A stretch of 64,000 nt of DNA, from the NCBI RefSeq assembly GCF_008831285.2, contig NC_045150.1, positions 8,692,001-8,756,000 of the forward strand. The letters are read 5' to 3'. The notes under the pieces were generated by a model, which worked only from the letters and a program-made list of their open reading frames with translations, made no database searches and was not told where the DNA came from. The DNA is from Nymphaea colorata (lineage: Eukaryota; Streptophyta; Magnoliopsida; Nymphaeales; Nymphaeaceae). Positions 61,891 to 64,000 of this stretch are shown piece by piece. How positions within the stretch are numbered: the stretch's first letter is position 1; every line of letters begins with the position of its first letter. The position numbers and the translations under genes were made by a program.

Positions 61891-64000
61891 CAGAAATACT
61901 CTTTGAACAGGTGATGGTGTCCTTTTGGTCCACACCTCGAAGGGGGACAGACCACGTCAGAATATACCACTTCCACTCCTGGCTTTCATTAAACAAGCAC
62001 GATTGACTTACCTACAGCACGGGGCTCAGCAGCAGAGCATGACTATTTTGGTGGCAGATTAGCTTAAGAAGCACTGGTCCCGATAGGCAATAACATTCAT
62101 GAGAAGGAACTCTGGGAATCCCTTACTGATTAGAAAACCTCAAGAGATTTTCTTGCTGTTGTACATATCAAACTTGTCACTGATTAGAATGCTGCTGTAT
62201 GATTAGGATGTGACAGCAATTTTCTGTGCTAATTAGCATTTGGAAGATGGGGTTGGTGTTTGAACACTATCAGAATTTTGGTAGATGACCGATAAGTCAG
62301 ATTCTTCTGAAATACTAGTTTCATTTAACTACCTTTGCGTGTAGTTCCAGAATCTCTCTCACACACTAACAGTTCTTGAAAACTTTGACTATGTTGTTCT
62401 CTCCATGAGGGACATGTTTCCATTTCTGGGAAAGTTTGGTTAGACACAATCAAATGCAAAAATAGCAGCCTGAGAGGTGCATCTGTTATGTGTATCTTCC
62501 GTGTCTCTATTTGTTCTAATTTATTTCACAACATCTGTAACTGTATATTCTCATTGATAAATGGTTCCACATCTTGATGTTCATTTATTTTTCTTGTCGC
62601 ATCACAAAACAAAAAGTTTTGCTGTCTCTGTCCACCATGGATTAAATGGTTCTCCTTGGATTAATATGTTGTGTTTGCTCTCCTGTATCACAAAATGAAA
62701 CATCTTAGATCATCTTGACATGAAACTAGTAGCATCTGAAAGAGGTTTTGATACTTTTGGCTGTCTGCAACCATATCAGAATTTATTGATATATGACTGT
62801 GCAAGAAGTTCTCAACTTTTCATGCTGCAAATAGATTTCTGATAAAATAGCTAAGGATAATTGATATGACAAACTTCAGTTTGCTGCTATTGTCAAATGA
62901 CAATTCATTCCCTTTTTTTTTTTCCTTGTTTATTAGTGTAGTTGGAAATGGACATGATATCTGAAATCTTGGTGAAAGTGAAAATTCTGATATCTAGCTT
63001 ACTAACTGGTCTGTTATTTTATACAGGAGCTGATATAAATGTTAATATGCAACTGTTATAATATTATGGCACCAAATGTGCTCATCTTTACTTTTAACCA
63101 CCCAAGGACTAAGAATTGGATCCCTTATACATTCTTTTGGGTATATCATTTCCTCTAATGTTAGAAGAATAACTATTCCTTCAATAAGCAATTCAAATGT
63201 ACCATATAAATTGTAAAAAATACTTAAACTAGCCTCTATCAAAATAGTTGGGACTATCTTAGAGCAGGGAGGCATACTAGCAGATAAAAATAACATGAAC
63301 AAACATAAAAAGGAAGAAACTAATAAAAGAAATGGTCTTCAGCTAGAATGTTTGACATCTGAATACAGATTTTTCAATGTCACCTTTTACAGACATTTCA
63401 TGCACGGAGCTTGTTCTCCTTCAAGTAGACAACTTCTTTCAGCCTTGCCTAATTTATTACTTTGTTTGAATGCCAGCAAAAGGTTCCTTAATGTAGCTTG
63501 AATCAAATGATAAGGAGTGTATTCCTTTTTATTATTGAAAGCCAATGAATAATTATGAGGTGCATGATTTACTTCATGGGTTCTATAATTTGTTTCCTTT
63601 GACTGGTTGTGTAGATTTTTTTTTTTTTTTGTGTTATATGCTTGCAAAGAAGAATATTTTTCTAGTTGTCTATATAAAATTGCAGGCACACTTGGAGAAG
63701 AACAATTATGGCTTAATAAAGCATGCAGCTGAAACATATGACAATCATATTGGTTGAGTCAAATTGTAAGCAGACAACGATCACTTTTATTGCAGCTCCT
63801 TTTCTCCGCGTTTTCTAGTCTCCATTCAAAATAACTATCTTGGCCCTTGGGTAAATCAAATTCTGACCAGGTTGTGTCCCAAGTCTGAGATTGTATCCAA
63901 AAGATGTGCCCAGAGATCATCATCTTCTTCAACTCGTGGTTTTTTCTTTTCCCAAATCTTGCCCCTCTTCCTAAATCCACCACTTATTCCTCTTCTTTTC
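61891..64000. other. 3' flank of the PPR gene, no further gene recognised
   Basis: AT-rich. The open frames at 63.0-64.0 kb on both strands are short and without domains. Confidence 0.5.

Noticed and set aside
63387-63983. Minus-strand ORFs of 116 and 74 codons at the right edge
   Set aside because: AT-rich, no recognisable family; probably chance.

Overview
The window is nuclear DNA from a flowering plant. Spliced genes with GT-AG introns, a DYW-type PPR gene, ARGOS/OSR-type genes and DOG1-like genes are all land-plant families. Between them lie long AT-rich spacers with (AT)n, (CT)n and (GT)n microsatellites and hAT, copia and LINE debris. The sequence alone does not fix the species.

Layout. 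The first 8.8 kb is intergenic: a possible last exon of an off-window gene (to 406) and a 508-bp hAT-type non-autonomous element with a perfect 8-bp target duplication (4363-4870). A four-exon Tubby-like F-box gene follows (8858-13763, +), with an ARGOS/OSR-type membrane protein gene converging on it (14527-14892, -). About 8 kb further on the same pair recurs in decayed form: a Tubby exon-4 remnant (21812-21938, +), then a bare OSR-domain ORF of 58 codons (23145-23321, -). A degraded hAT transposase (18.9-20.0 kb) lies between the two pairs.

From 28675 to 38846 (-) runs MBF1, the multiprotein bridging factor coactivator. It has four coding exons, 143 residues and an 8.8-kb second intron. That intron holds large microsatellites and three small hAT-type elements whose ends and 8-bp target duplications can be read directly.

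From 42.6 to 53.8 kb there is a cluster of three intronless DOG1-like genes: one on + (42614-43444) and two close paralogues on - (45503-46318 and 50777-51637). The last two sit in direct segmental duplicates of about 2.6 and 3.3 kb. Each duplicate also carries a TATA box and a short divergent ORF upstream of the DOG1-like gene. A truncated copia element (LTR, tRNA-Met primer site, gag) and a foldback MITE separate the duplicates.

The right end has a LINE remnant (54.5-55.4 kb) and one large intact intronless gene, a 1030-residue DYW-class PPR protein (58798-61890, +) that resembles Arabidopsis At4g33170.

The genes do not form a pathway; this is an ordinary plant neighbourhood shaped by local duplication and small-transposon insertion. 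The most notable items are the duplicated Tubby/OSR pair with asymmetric decay, the DOG1-like cluster with its conserved divergent ORF, and the three readable hAT insertions in the MBF1 intron. I found no clearly new system.
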